This document shows, piece after piece, positions 1-6,149 of a stretch of DNA of 18,692 nucleotides. Below the pieces are notes generated by a model, which was not told where the DNA came from, made no database searches, and saw only the letters and a list, made by a program, of their open reading frames with translations. This DNA is from an uncultured Faecalibacterium sp. Its GTDB lineage: Bacteria; Bacillota; Clostridia; Oscillospirales; Ruminococcaceae. The number at the start of each line of letters is the position of its first letter. Positions within the stretch are counted from its first letter, which is position 1. Made by a program: the position numbers and the translations under genes. The stretch is from positions 1 to 18,692 of the forward strand of contig CAAFQM010000097.1 in NCBI GenBank assembly GCA_900765105.1. Direction: 5' to 3'.

Positions 1-246
1 ATCTGCACCTTCCTCACCCTGACCAACAGCTTCAAGCTGTTCGACCAGAACGTGGCCCTGACCGCCGGTGAGCCTGCCAACGCCAGTGAAATGCTGGCCC
101 TGAACATCTACAACACCTTCTACGGCCGCTCCGGCGCTCAGTGGAAGGGCATCGGTCAGGCAAAGGCCGTGGTGTTCTTCCTGATCGTGGTGGTCATCTC
201 GCTTATCCAGCTCCACTTTACCCGTTCCAAGGAGGTGCAGCAGTAA
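1..246 (+). CDS. Sugar ABC transporter permease, MalF/UgpA type (C-terminal part)
   Basis: This is the C-terminal 81 residues of an inner-membrane permease of a carbohydrate ABC importer; the frame is open from base 1, so the gene starts before the window. The visible part reads through the family-typical end: a segment around LTNSFKLFDQN, a conserved loop with ALNIYNTFYGR and GIGQAKA, then one hydrophobic helix (VVFFLIVVVISLIQLHF) and a short charged tail ending KEVQQ. It overlaps the next permease gene by one base (TAATG), so the two are almost certainly translated together as a heterodimeric channel. The substrate cannot be read from this fragment; the neighbouring malQ suggests malto-oligosaccharides or another oligosaccharide. 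The EAA loop that contacts the ATPase lies upstream, outside the window. Confidence 0.9.
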   Translation: MCTFLTLTNSFKLFDQNVALTAGEPANASEMLALNIYNTFYGRSGAQWKGIGQAKAVVFFLIVVVISLIQLHFTRSKEVQQ

Positions 247-1088
247 TGCCTAAACAGAAAAAGATGTGGGATAACGTCCTCACCGTCATCATGAGTGTGC
301 TGTGCCTGCTGTGGATCTACCCCATCGTGCTGATCCTGCTCAACAGTCTGAAAAAAGAAGGCACTTTCACCACTTCCACCGTGTTCAAGTTGCCTACTGC
401 CGAGACCTTTGCCGGTCTTTCCAACTACATCTACGGCGTGACCAAGATGGGCTTTCTGTCCAGCCTGGGCTACAGCCTGGTGATCACCATTTCCAGCGTC
501 GTGCTGATCCTGCTGTGCTGCTCCATGACCGGCTGGTACCTCACCCGCGTGAACAACAAGCTGAGCAAGTTCATGAACCTGCTGATCGTGTTCTCCATGG
601 TCGTGCCCTTCCAGATGGTCATGTTCACCCTGTCTAAGACTGCAGACCAGCTCAAGCTGAACACCCCGTGGAACATCTGCATCATCTACCTGGGCTTTGG
701 TGCCGGTCTGGCCGTGTTCATGTTCACCGGCTTCATGAAGAGCGTGCCCATGGAAATTGAGGAAGCTGCCATGATCGACGGCTGCAACCCCATCCAGATC
801 TTCTTCAAGATCGTGTTCCCCATCCTCAAGCCCACCATGATCTCCACCGCCATCCTCGAGACCATGTGGGTGTGGAACGACTACCTGCTGCCCACGTTGG
901 TGCTGGACATCAAGAAGTACCGTACCATCCCCATGGCCATCCAGTATTTCCGCGGCGGCTACGGCCGCGTGGAGCTGGCCCCCATGATGGCCTGCATCAT
1001 CATTGCCATCATCCCCATCATCATCCTGTATGCGACCTGCCAGAAGTACATCATCGAGGGCGTGGTCGCCGGTGCCGTGAAGGGCTGA
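246..1088 (+). CDS. Sugar ABC transporter permease, MalG type
   Basis: A complete 280-residue permease of the MalG/MsmG class (BPD_transp_1 superfamily), the second half of the channel with the preceding gene. Hydrophobic helices are visible near residues 12-32, 70-95, 108-130, 140-165, 190-210 and 245-268. The EAA loop that docks onto the nucleotide-binding subunit is present around residues 170-200 (EIEEAAMIDGCNPIQIFFKI followed by VFPILKP). The ATG at 246 overlaps the upstream stop codon by one base; an upstream in-frame ATG at 141 is rejected because it would lie inside the first permease gene. Length and topology are normal for the family. No ATPase gene lies in this cluster; many Gram-positive importers of this kind use a shared MsmK-type ATPase encoded elsewhere. 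Confidence 0.93.
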   Translation: MPKQKKMWDNVLTVIMSVLCLLWIYPIVLILLNSLKKEGTFTTSTVFKLPTAETFAGLSNYIYGVTKMGFLSSLGYSLVITISSVVLILLCCSMTGWYLTRVNNKLSKFMNLLIVFSMVVPFQMVMFTLSKTADQLKLNTPWNICIIYLGFGAGLAVFMFTGFMKSVPMEIEEAAMIDGCNPIQIFFKIVFPILKPTMISTAILETMWVWNDYLLPTLVLDIKKYRTIPMAIQYFRGGYGRVELAPMMACIIIAIIPIIILYATCQKYIIEGVVAGAVKG

Positions 1089-1115
1089 GATTCTACCAAG
1101 TTAGGAGGATTTTTC

Positions 1116-2588
1116 ATGCGTGCAAGCGGCATTCTGATGCCCGTTTTCAGCCTGCAGGGGCCTTTTGGCATCGGCACGCTGGGAAAAGAGGCCTTCGCGT
1201 TTGTCGATTTTCTCGCCGATGCAAAGCAGACCTACTGGCAGATTTTGCCCATCGGCCCCACCGGTTACGGCGACAGCCCCTACCAGAGCTTTTCCGCCTT
1301 TGCCGGCAACCCCTATTTCATCGATTACCGCCTGCTGCAGGCGGACGGCCTGCTGACAGCGGACGAACTGCCCGCTGCGCAGCCCGTGAATGCAGTGGAC
1401 TACGGCAAGCTGTACAGTGAGCGGCCGGTCATCCTGAAAAAGGCCGCCGGCCGTTTGCTGGCAGCCCCCTCCCCCGCCTACAAAGCCTTCTGCGAGGAGC
1501 AGCGCTTCTGGCTGGAGGATTACGCCCTGTTCATGGCTGTCAAGGCCGAACAGGGGCAGGCAGGCCTTTCGGACTGGCCGGACGACCTGCGCTGCCGCCA
1601 GCCCGAAGCCATTGCCGAAGCGAAAGCACGGCTGGCCGGGCAGATCAGCTACTACAAAGCGGTGCAGTTCTTCTTCTACACCCAGTGGGATGCACTGAAA
1701 GCCTACGCCAACCGCAACGGCGTGCAGCTGGTGGGCGATATCCCCATCTACGTCAGCCCGGATTCCAGCGACCTGTGGACCCACCCGGAACTGTTCCAGA
1801 CCGACGGTGCCATGCACCTGACCCAGGTGGCCGGGTGCCCGCCGGACGCTTTTGCCGCCGACGGCCAGCTGTGGGGCAACCCGCTGTATGACTGGCCCGC
1901 CCACAAGGCCACCGGCTTTGCGTGGTGGAAGGGCCGCATGAAGCACGCCACCTCCATCTACGATGTGGTGCGTATCGACCACTTCCGGGGCTTCGAGAGC
2001 TACTACTCTATCCCCGCCGGGGACAAGACCGCTGCCGGCGGCCACTGGGAAAAAGGCCCCGACCGCGATTTTATCCACGCCATGCACGAAGCGCTGGGCG
2101 AAGGCGGCATCATTGCCGAAGATCTGGGCTATCTGACCCCGGAGGTCAAGGCCATGCTGGCCGAAAGCGGCTACCCGGGCATGAAGATCATGCAGTTTGC
2201 CTTTGACAGCCGCGAGTCCGGCAACTACCTGCCCCACACCTACCACCACAACAGCGTGGTATACACCGGCACCCACGACAACGTGACCACCGAGGGCTGG
2301 CGCACCAATGCCAGCGCCGAGGATGTGGCCTACGCCTGCCGCTATCTGCGCTGCAAGCCCGAAGGGCTGACCGAAGCCATGATCTGCGCCTGCCTTGCCA
2401 GCGTGTCGGACACGGCCATCATCCCGCTGGCCGACTGGCTGCATCTGGGCAGCGAAGCCCGCATCAATACCCCCAGCACGCAGGGGGTCAACTGGCAGTG
2501 GCGGCTCGCCGCTCCCCTCACCGAGGAGCTTGCGCTGCACATCGCCGGGCTGACCCGCCTGTACGAGCGTGCCCCCGCAAACGAGTAA
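1116..2588 (+). CDS. malQ: 4-alpha-glucanotransferase (amylomaltase, GH77)
   Basis: A cytoplasmic enzyme of 490 residues, the usual size for a bacterial amylomaltase. It transfers alpha-1,4-glucan segments between malto-oligosaccharides and releases glucose. GH77 landmarks are all present: the N-terminal WQILPIGPTGYGDSPYQSFS block, GDIPIYVSPDSSDLW, the nucleophile Asp288 in RIDHFRGF, the acid/base Glu335 in IIAEDLG, and the third carboxylate Asp388 in GTHDN. In place of the common GTHDND the motif runs GTHDNVTT; this does not remove the catalytic Asp. An AGGAGG ribosome site lies before the ATG at 1116, 27 bases after the permease stop, so it is probably in the transporter operon. That pairing points to imported malto-oligosaccharides as substrate (inference). 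A terminator follows at 2614. Confidence 0.96.
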   Translation: MRASGILMPVFSLQGPFGIGTLGKEAFAFVDFLADAKQTYWQILPIGPTGYGDSPYQSFSAFAGNPYFIDYRLLQADGLLTADELPAAQPVNAVDYGKLYSERPVILKKAAGRLLAAPSPAYKAFCEEQRFWLEDYALFMAVKAEQGQAGLSDWPDDLRCRQPEAIAEAKARLAGQISYYKAVQFFFYTQWDALKAYANRNGVQLVGDIPIYVSPDSSDLWTHPELFQTDGAMHLTQVAGCPPDAFAADGQLWGNPLYDWPAHKATGFAWWKGRMKHATSIYDVVRIDHFRGFESYYSIPAGDKTAAGGHWEKGPDRDFIHAMHEALGEGGIIAEDLGYLTPEVKAMLAESGYPGMKIMQFAFDSRESGNYLPHTYHHNSVVYTGTHDNVTTEGWRTNASAEDVAYACRYLRCKPEGLTEAMICACLASVSDTAIIPLADWLHLGSEARINTPSTQGVNWQWRLAAPLTEELALHIAGLTRLYERAPANE

Positions 2589-2613
2589 TTCCCGCATTTT
2601 CTCCCCTTACCTT

Positions 2614-2664
2614 CACCCGCAGCGCCGTTCCCGGCTTCCGGAAGCGATGCTGCGGGTGTTTTTC
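2614..2664 (+). terminator. Rho-independent terminator after malQ
   Basis: A perfect 10-base stem, CACCCGCAGC (2614-2623) against GCTGCGGGTG (2649-2658), closes a loop that itself contains a small CGG/CCG fold. It is followed at once by a T-run (2659-2663). It lies 25 bases after the malQ stop and ends the sugar-uptake operon. Confidence 0.88.
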
Positions 2665-2788
2665 TGCGTCCTTTTTTCACTGCCGTTTTTTGCCATTTCA
2701 CCTCCGTTCCGGCCTTCTTCCGTTATTTTGCCTGCGGGCATACACAATTCGTTCACAAATGTATCATCAAATTTGACCGGATGCTCTC

Positions 2789-2817
2789 TTGTTATTTTTA
2801 TGCAGTTATGCTACAAT
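2789..2817 (+). promoter_or_regulatory. Sigma-A-type promoter for the double-glycine peptide operon
   Basis: TTGTTA at 2789-2794, a 17-base spacer and TACAAT at 2812-2817, with an extended -10 TG at 2809-2810. Transcription would start near 2824, about 50 bases before the first precursor gene. It is one of the best promoters in the window. The surrounding stretch from 2740 is AT-rich compared with the genes on either side. Confidence 0.75.
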
Positions 2818-2875
2818 TCTAGTAGTATAGAGTTTGCTTTTGGCAGGCTTTTCGAGAGAAAGGAGTTTTTCCACC

Positions 2876-3334
2876 ATGGATCATCCCTATCAGACAACGA
2901 TGCAGCTTCCGGCAGCCTATGCCGTTATCACCGAAGAGGAAATGACCTATCTGGAGGGCGGTTCTGAGATCGTTCTGGGTCAGGCTTTTGGATATCAACT
3001 CACCCTTGATCCCCAACAGCTCGCAACCTTCTGCGCCAGCATCGCGGTAAACTTTGGCTATTACATGCTTTCGACTTCCTATAATTATATTACTGGCCTT
3101 TTCCAGTCCGGCGCAAAGAACGGTCTCTCGCTCTTGGGTACCGTTTACCACACCTGGGGCAAGCTGCAGACGCCCTGGAGCAAGGTCGCCGCTCTCGGCA
3201 TCACCGGCATGGCCGGCACCTATGCAGCAATGCAGGCCATCGCCATTTACCGGAATGTCAAGAGCCTGATCGATTCCATCGTCAACCCCATGCCGGACTT
3301 CAGCGGTGCAACCCCTCAGACGGCTGCCGCCTGA
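2876..3334 (+). CDS. Double-glycine leader precursor 1 (candidate secreted peptide)
   Basis: A 152-residue product I cannot assign to a named family. Its first 29 residues look like a double-glycine export leader: an acidic, moderately hydrophobic segment ending in YLEGG (Gly28-Gly29), the type cut by C39-peptidase ABC exporters. The predicted mature part is 123 residues, with one cysteine (Cys53), aromatic and glycine-rich stretches and two hydrophobic segments near residues 49-69 and 104-125; the C-terminus is rich in Pro, Thr and Ala. The start at 2876 is chosen over an in-frame ATG at 2834 because AAAGGAG (2859-2865) sits 10 bases before it and because it places the leader at the N-terminus, matching the next gene. 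The same leader recurs in the following gene. No exporter, immunity gene or modification enzyme is recognisable nearby, so bacteriocin, signal or surface-peptide roles remain open. Confidence 0.75.
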   Translation: MDHPYQTTMQLPAAYAVITEEEMTYLEGGSEIVLGQAFGYQLTLDPQQLATFCASIAVNFGYYMLSTSYNYITGLFQSGAKNGLSLLGTVYHTWGKLQTPWSKVAALGITGMAGTYAAMQAIAIYRNVKSLIDSIVNPMPDFSGATPQTAAA

Positions 3335-3374
3335 TGCAGCGTGACCTGACCTTATAAGAAAGGAGTTTTCTTCC

Positions 3375-3710
3375 ATGAAAGATCTTCAGATGCCTCATTC
3401 CTATGCTGCGATCCCGGAGCAGGAACAGTACAGTCTTTCCGGCGGCGGCCCGCTGACCGACGCGCTGGACGCATTTTTCGACAATCTGCGTCTGGACGAT
3501 TTCTTCTTCAGCGGGGGGCTGCTCTCTTTCTCGTTCACCTTTGTACCCATGCTGCTGTTCAACGTAGCCAAGTCTGCCTTCAACTTCGGCATGGACCTGT
3601 ACAACCGGTTCTCCGACAAGCTCCATTTTTCCGATGAGGGGAATGAGATGATGCAGTTCCTTTCTTCTGCATGGAAAAAGGACGAACAGGGCACTTCTCA
3701 GAACAGTTGA
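3375..3710 (+). CDS. Double-glycine leader precursor 2 (candidate secreted peptide)
   Basis: A 111-residue product whose N-terminus aligns without gaps to precursor 1: in a 20-residue block ending at Gly-Gly, ten positions are identical (Q, P, Y, A, I, E, E, L, G, G). Cleavage would follow Gly24, with a third Gly next. The predicted mature part (about 87 residues) has no cysteine. It begins with an acidic, Phe-rich segment, then a hydrophobic stretch near residues 47-65 (GGLLSFSFTFVPMLLF), then an amphipathic segment and a charged tail. It does not resemble the mature part of precursor 1. AAAGGAG precedes the ATG at 3375, and the 13 bases AGAAAGGAGTTTT are the same before both genes, which supports duplication of the leader and its translation signal. 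It lies 40 bases after precursor 1, in one operon, and ends before a strong terminator. Confidence 0.75.
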   Translation: MKDLQMPHSYAAIPEQEQYSLSGGGPLTDALDAFFDNLRLDDFFFSGGLLSFSFTFVPMLLFNVAKSAFNFGMDLYNRFSDKLHFSDEGNEMMQFLSSAWKKDEQGTSQNS

Positions 3711-3727
3711 GATTTTTGCAACGCAGC

Positions 3728-3767
3728 AAAAAAGGCGGTACACACGGTTTCGTGTGCGCCGCCTTTT
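3728..3767. terminator. Bidirectional terminator between peptide operon and galK
   Basis: AAAAAAGGCGG (from 3728) pairs with CCGCCTTTT (from 3759), and inside it CACACG (3741-3746) pairs with CGTGTG (3751-3756) around a GTTT loop, with one mismatch between the two stems. An A-run on the left and a T-run on the right let it stop transcription from both strands. It fits between the convergent peptide operon and the sugar kinase. Confidence 0.88.
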
Positions 3768-3770
3768 GCT

Positions 3771-5063
3771 TTACCCTACCTTCACAGCCCCCTGCTCCCG
3801 CAGGCGCAGAATGTAGCAGCTGCCTGCTCCGAACACCAGCTCGATCTGGTCGTGGTAGCGCGCCAGCAGATCGTGGGGCACATAAGCCTGAATGGTGCCC
3901 GCAAAGCCGCCGCCCTGCATCCGCCACGCTCCGGCGCTGCCCTGCAGGATACTCTGGCTCAGCGCCAGCGCCACCGAAAGCCCCTGATGCCGCACGTCGG
4001 TGGCGCAATAGACGTTCTGGCACAGCGCAAAAGAAGCGCGCCCGCTTTCCAGCACCAGCCGGGCAAAGGCCGCAAACTGCTTTTGCTGCAGGGCGTTGCG
4101 CTGGGCCAGCGCCCGGGCATTCTCCTCAAAGTAATGGATGGCCCGCAGCACGGCGCGGTCGCCGCAGGCCGTGCGCAGGGCGGGCAGCGCCTGCCAGAAG
4201 TCGGCTTCCCGCACCTGCCCCAGCACCGGTTTGCCAAGGCAGGCGGCCACCTGCTCCATCTCCTGCCGGATGGCCGCAAACTCGCCGGTCAGCTCGCTGT
4301 GGCTGCCCCGGGTGTCGGTGACGCACAGGCTCATGCCCTCCGGCAACAGGCCGTCGGCGTGGATCTTTTCGATCTGCGGTTTCGCCGGGTCGGCAAAGTC
4401 CGCAAAGATCACCCCGCCCACGGCGCTGGTCAGCTGATCCAGCAGGCCGCTGGGCTTGCCGAAGTAGATATTCTCGGCGTACTGGCAGATCTTTGCCAGC
4501 TGCGCTGGGGCAAGGCCGCAGCCATACAGGCCGTTCCACACCGCCGCCATGCCCATCTCAAAGGCTGCCGAGCTGGAAAGCCCCGACCCCCGCAGCACAT
4601 CGCTGGCAGTGTAGGCGTCAAAGCCGCCCACGCTGCACCCCGCCGCCCGGAACCCCTCGGCGATGCCCCGGATCAGGCTGGCCGAGTGGGTGCCCTCGCC
4701 CTCCTGCGGGCCGGCCACAGTCAGGTCGATGACGTCCAGCTTATTGAATCCCCGGGACTTGACCCGCACATAGCCGTCCTCGTTGCGGGCGGCCACAGCC
4801 ACAAGGTCCAGCGTCACCGCCGCCGCAAGGCCGTAGCCGTGCTGGTGGTCGGTGTGGTTGCCGCCCAGCTCTGCCCGGCCGGGGGCGGAGTAGACTTCCA
4901 CCTGCCGTCCGGGGCCGAAATACACCTCGAACTGTTCCAGCGCGGCGCAGTAGCGCGCCCGCTGCCGTGCCAGCTCTGCCGGGTCGCTGCCGTACAGTGT
5001 CCGGAGTTTGTCGTCCCACGCACCCTGCGCGATCTGCCGGTGGAGAAATGCACTGGTCGCCAT
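3771..5063 (-). CDS. galK: Galactokinase-like GHMP sugar kinase
   Basis: A 430-residue cytoplasmic kinase of the GHMP superfamily, expected to phosphorylate galactose at C1 for the Leloir pathway. The three family signatures are present: the sugar-binding N-terminal motif at residues 61-76, the ATP-binding glycine loop RGSGLSSSAAFE near 158-169, and GGGFAGT at 384-390. Asp209 in LLDQ is in the position of the catalytic Asp of known galactokinases. The N-terminal motif reads ELGGNHTDHQHG, where classical galactokinases have a GEHTDYN-type sequence, so it belongs to a divergent branch and its exact sugar is less certain. GAGGAGG stands before the ATG (complement 5071-5078). It is transcribed away from the AraC gene, which may control it. 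Confidence 0.85.
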   Translation of the reverse strand: MATSAFLHRQIAQGAWDDKLRTLYGSDPAELARQRARYCAALEQFEVYFGPGRQVEVYSAPGRAELGGNHTDHQHGYGLAAAVTLDLVAVAARNEDGYVRVKSRGFNKLDVIDLTVAGPQEGEGTHSASLIRGIAEGFRAAGCSVGGFDAYTASDVLRGSGLSSSAAFEMGMAAVWNGLYGCGLAPAQLAKICQYAENIYFGKPSGLLDQLTSAVGGVIFADFADPAKPQIEKIHADGLLPEGMSLCVTDTRGSHSELTGEFAAIRQEMEQVAACLGKPVLGQVREADFWQALPALRTACGDRAVLRAIHYFEENARALAQRNALQQKQFAAFARLVLESGRASFALCQNVYCATDVRHQGLSVALALSQSILQGSAGAWRMQGGGFAGTIQAYVPHDLLARYHDQIELVFGAGSCYILRLREQGAVKVG

Positions 5064-5114
5064 CCCGATCCCTCCTCGAAATCCTGCCGCGGTATCTGTC
5101 GGTTTGTTATGCCT

Positions 5115-5143
5115 ATTGTAATGCATCCGTATGATTTTTGCAA
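5115..5143 (-). promoter_or_regulatory. Promoter for the galK-like gene
   Basis: On the minus strand, TTGCAA (complement of 5138-5143), a 17-base spacer and TACAAT (complement of 5115-5120). The start of transcription would be about 45 bases before the ATG. About 60 bases separate it from the -35 box of the divergent regulator promoter, room for shared operators. Confidence 0.65.
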
Positions 5144-5204
5144 TTTCTATCGTAAAAATCGCTCGAATTTTGGCGTCCGGCTCAAAGAATAAGATGTACT
5201 TTTG

Positions 5205-5234
5205 TTGAATTTGCGGGGCGTTCTGTGGTATACT
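5205..5234 (+). promoter_or_regulatory. Promoter for the araC-like gene and rlmD
   Basis: TTGAAT at 5205-5210, an 18-base spacer and TATACT at 5229-5234, with a TG just upstream giving an extended -10. A GGAGG ribosome site and the ATG at 5271 follow. I saw no second promoter before rlmD, so this one may drive both genes. Confidence 0.65.
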
Positions 5235-5270
5235 GGGTGCAGAACGTGACACAACGGAGGAAAAACATCT

Positions 5271-6137
5271 ATGCCAGACGTTTATAAGCAATCCTTCAAA
5301 CAGAATTATACCAATAACATCGAGCTGTCCATCTTCAACTGCGGTATTGAGCGGTGCGCTTCCGGTCATACCTGGGGGCCGGGCATCCGCGACCATTACC
5401 TCATCCACCTTGTGCTGTCCGGCAAGGGCGTGTTCGAGGTGGGCGGCCGCACCTGGGAGGTCAGCGCGGGCGATCTGTTCTTTGCGCGGCCCAGCCAGCT
5501 CATCCGCTACACCGCCGACGAACAGCAGCCGTGGGAGTACAGCTGGGTCGGCTTCAACGGGGCCTGCGCCCACAAGCTGGCCGCACAGCTGCCCTTTACC
5601 GACGACTCCCCTGTCCACCGTGCGCAGGACCCCGAGGCCATGCGCGCCGCACTGGCCAACATCTACTCCTCCCGCGGGCTGCAGCCGCAGGACGAGGCCG
5701 CCATGGTGGGCTACCTGTATCTCTTCATCGCCGCGCTGATGAAGGAGACCAGCGTCGGCAAGCCCCACACGGCATCCTCCTCCAGCCAGTATGTGCTCAA
5801 CGCCATCAAGTACATCCAGTTCAACTACTACCACGACATTTCCATCGATGATGTGGCAAAAAGCGTGGGCGTGTCCCGCAGCCACCTGTACCGGGTGTTC
5901 ATGCTCAACGTGGGCAAAAGCCCCATCGACTACCTCACCGAGTACCGCATCAACGAAGCCTGCAAGCTGCTGCGGGCGGGCAATCTGTCCATTGCCGAGG
6001 TGGCCGTGTCGGTGGGCTTCTTCGACCAGTTCTATTTCTCGCGGGTGTTCAAGCGCGCCAAGGGCGTGCCGCCCAGCAAGTATTTCGCATCCCAGACCGA
6101 TGCCCCGGCTGTGCCCGCATCGGACGACCACCAGTAA
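5271..6137 (+). CDS. AraC family transcriptional regulator
   Basis: A 288-residue regulator with the AraC two-part layout. The N-terminal half is a cupin-like sugar-sensing domain (HLVLSGKGVFEVGG, then GDLFFARPSQLIRY, residues about 40-90). The C-terminal 100 residues hold the two helix-turn-helix motifs: ISIDDVAKSVGVSRSHLYRVF near residues 195-215, and LSIAEVAVSVGFFDQFYFSRVFKR near 243-267, ending PSKYF. The type is close to MsmR/RafR regulators of oligosaccharide uptake. It is divergent from the galK-like gene, and the shared 207-base gap carries both promoters, so control of that gene and perhaps of the sugar operon is the simplest reading (inference). GGAGG precedes the ATG. The stop is 12 bases from the rlmD start. 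Confidence 0.92.
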   Translation: MPDVYKQSFKQNYTNNIELSIFNCGIERCASGHTWGPGIRDHYLIHLVLSGKGVFEVGGRTWEVSAGDLFFARPSQLIRYTADEQQPWEYSWVGFNGACAHKLAAQLPFTDDSPVHRAQDPEAMRAALANIYSSRGLQPQDEAAMVGYLYLFIAALMKETSVGKPHTASSSSQYVLNAIKYIQFNYYHDISIDDVAKSVGVSRSHLYRVFMLNVGKSPIDYLTEYRINEACKLLRAGNLSIAEVAVSVGFFDQFYFSRVFKRAKGVPPSKYFASQTDAPAVPASDDHQ

Positions 6138-6149
6138 AGGAGACCCTTC

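Noticed and set aside
1101..2597. A 498-residue open frame on the minus strand opposite malQ
   Set aside because: It mirrors malQ, whose plus-strand product has all GH77 motifs. The frame is open only because of high third-position GC; its protein has a low-complexity Gly/Val/Ala/His composition and no family features.
2665..2788. A gene between the malQ terminator and the peptide promoter
   Set aside because: Open frames here run through the terminator or promoter, lack ribosome sites and have no recognisable product.
2834..2875. Earlier ATG for precursor 1
   Set aside because: It lies about 10 bases after the likely transcription start and lacks a ribosome site; the gapless match to the second leader begins within the product of 2876.
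3852..5192. A 446-residue plus-strand frame across galK
   Set aside because: Antisense to a clear GHMP kinase; no ribosome site and no family resemblance.
5064..6131. N-terminal extension of the galK frame to 6131 on the minus strand
   Set aside because: The extension covers the antisense of the AraC gene. A GAGGAGG site and ATG at 5063 give a normal-length kinase.
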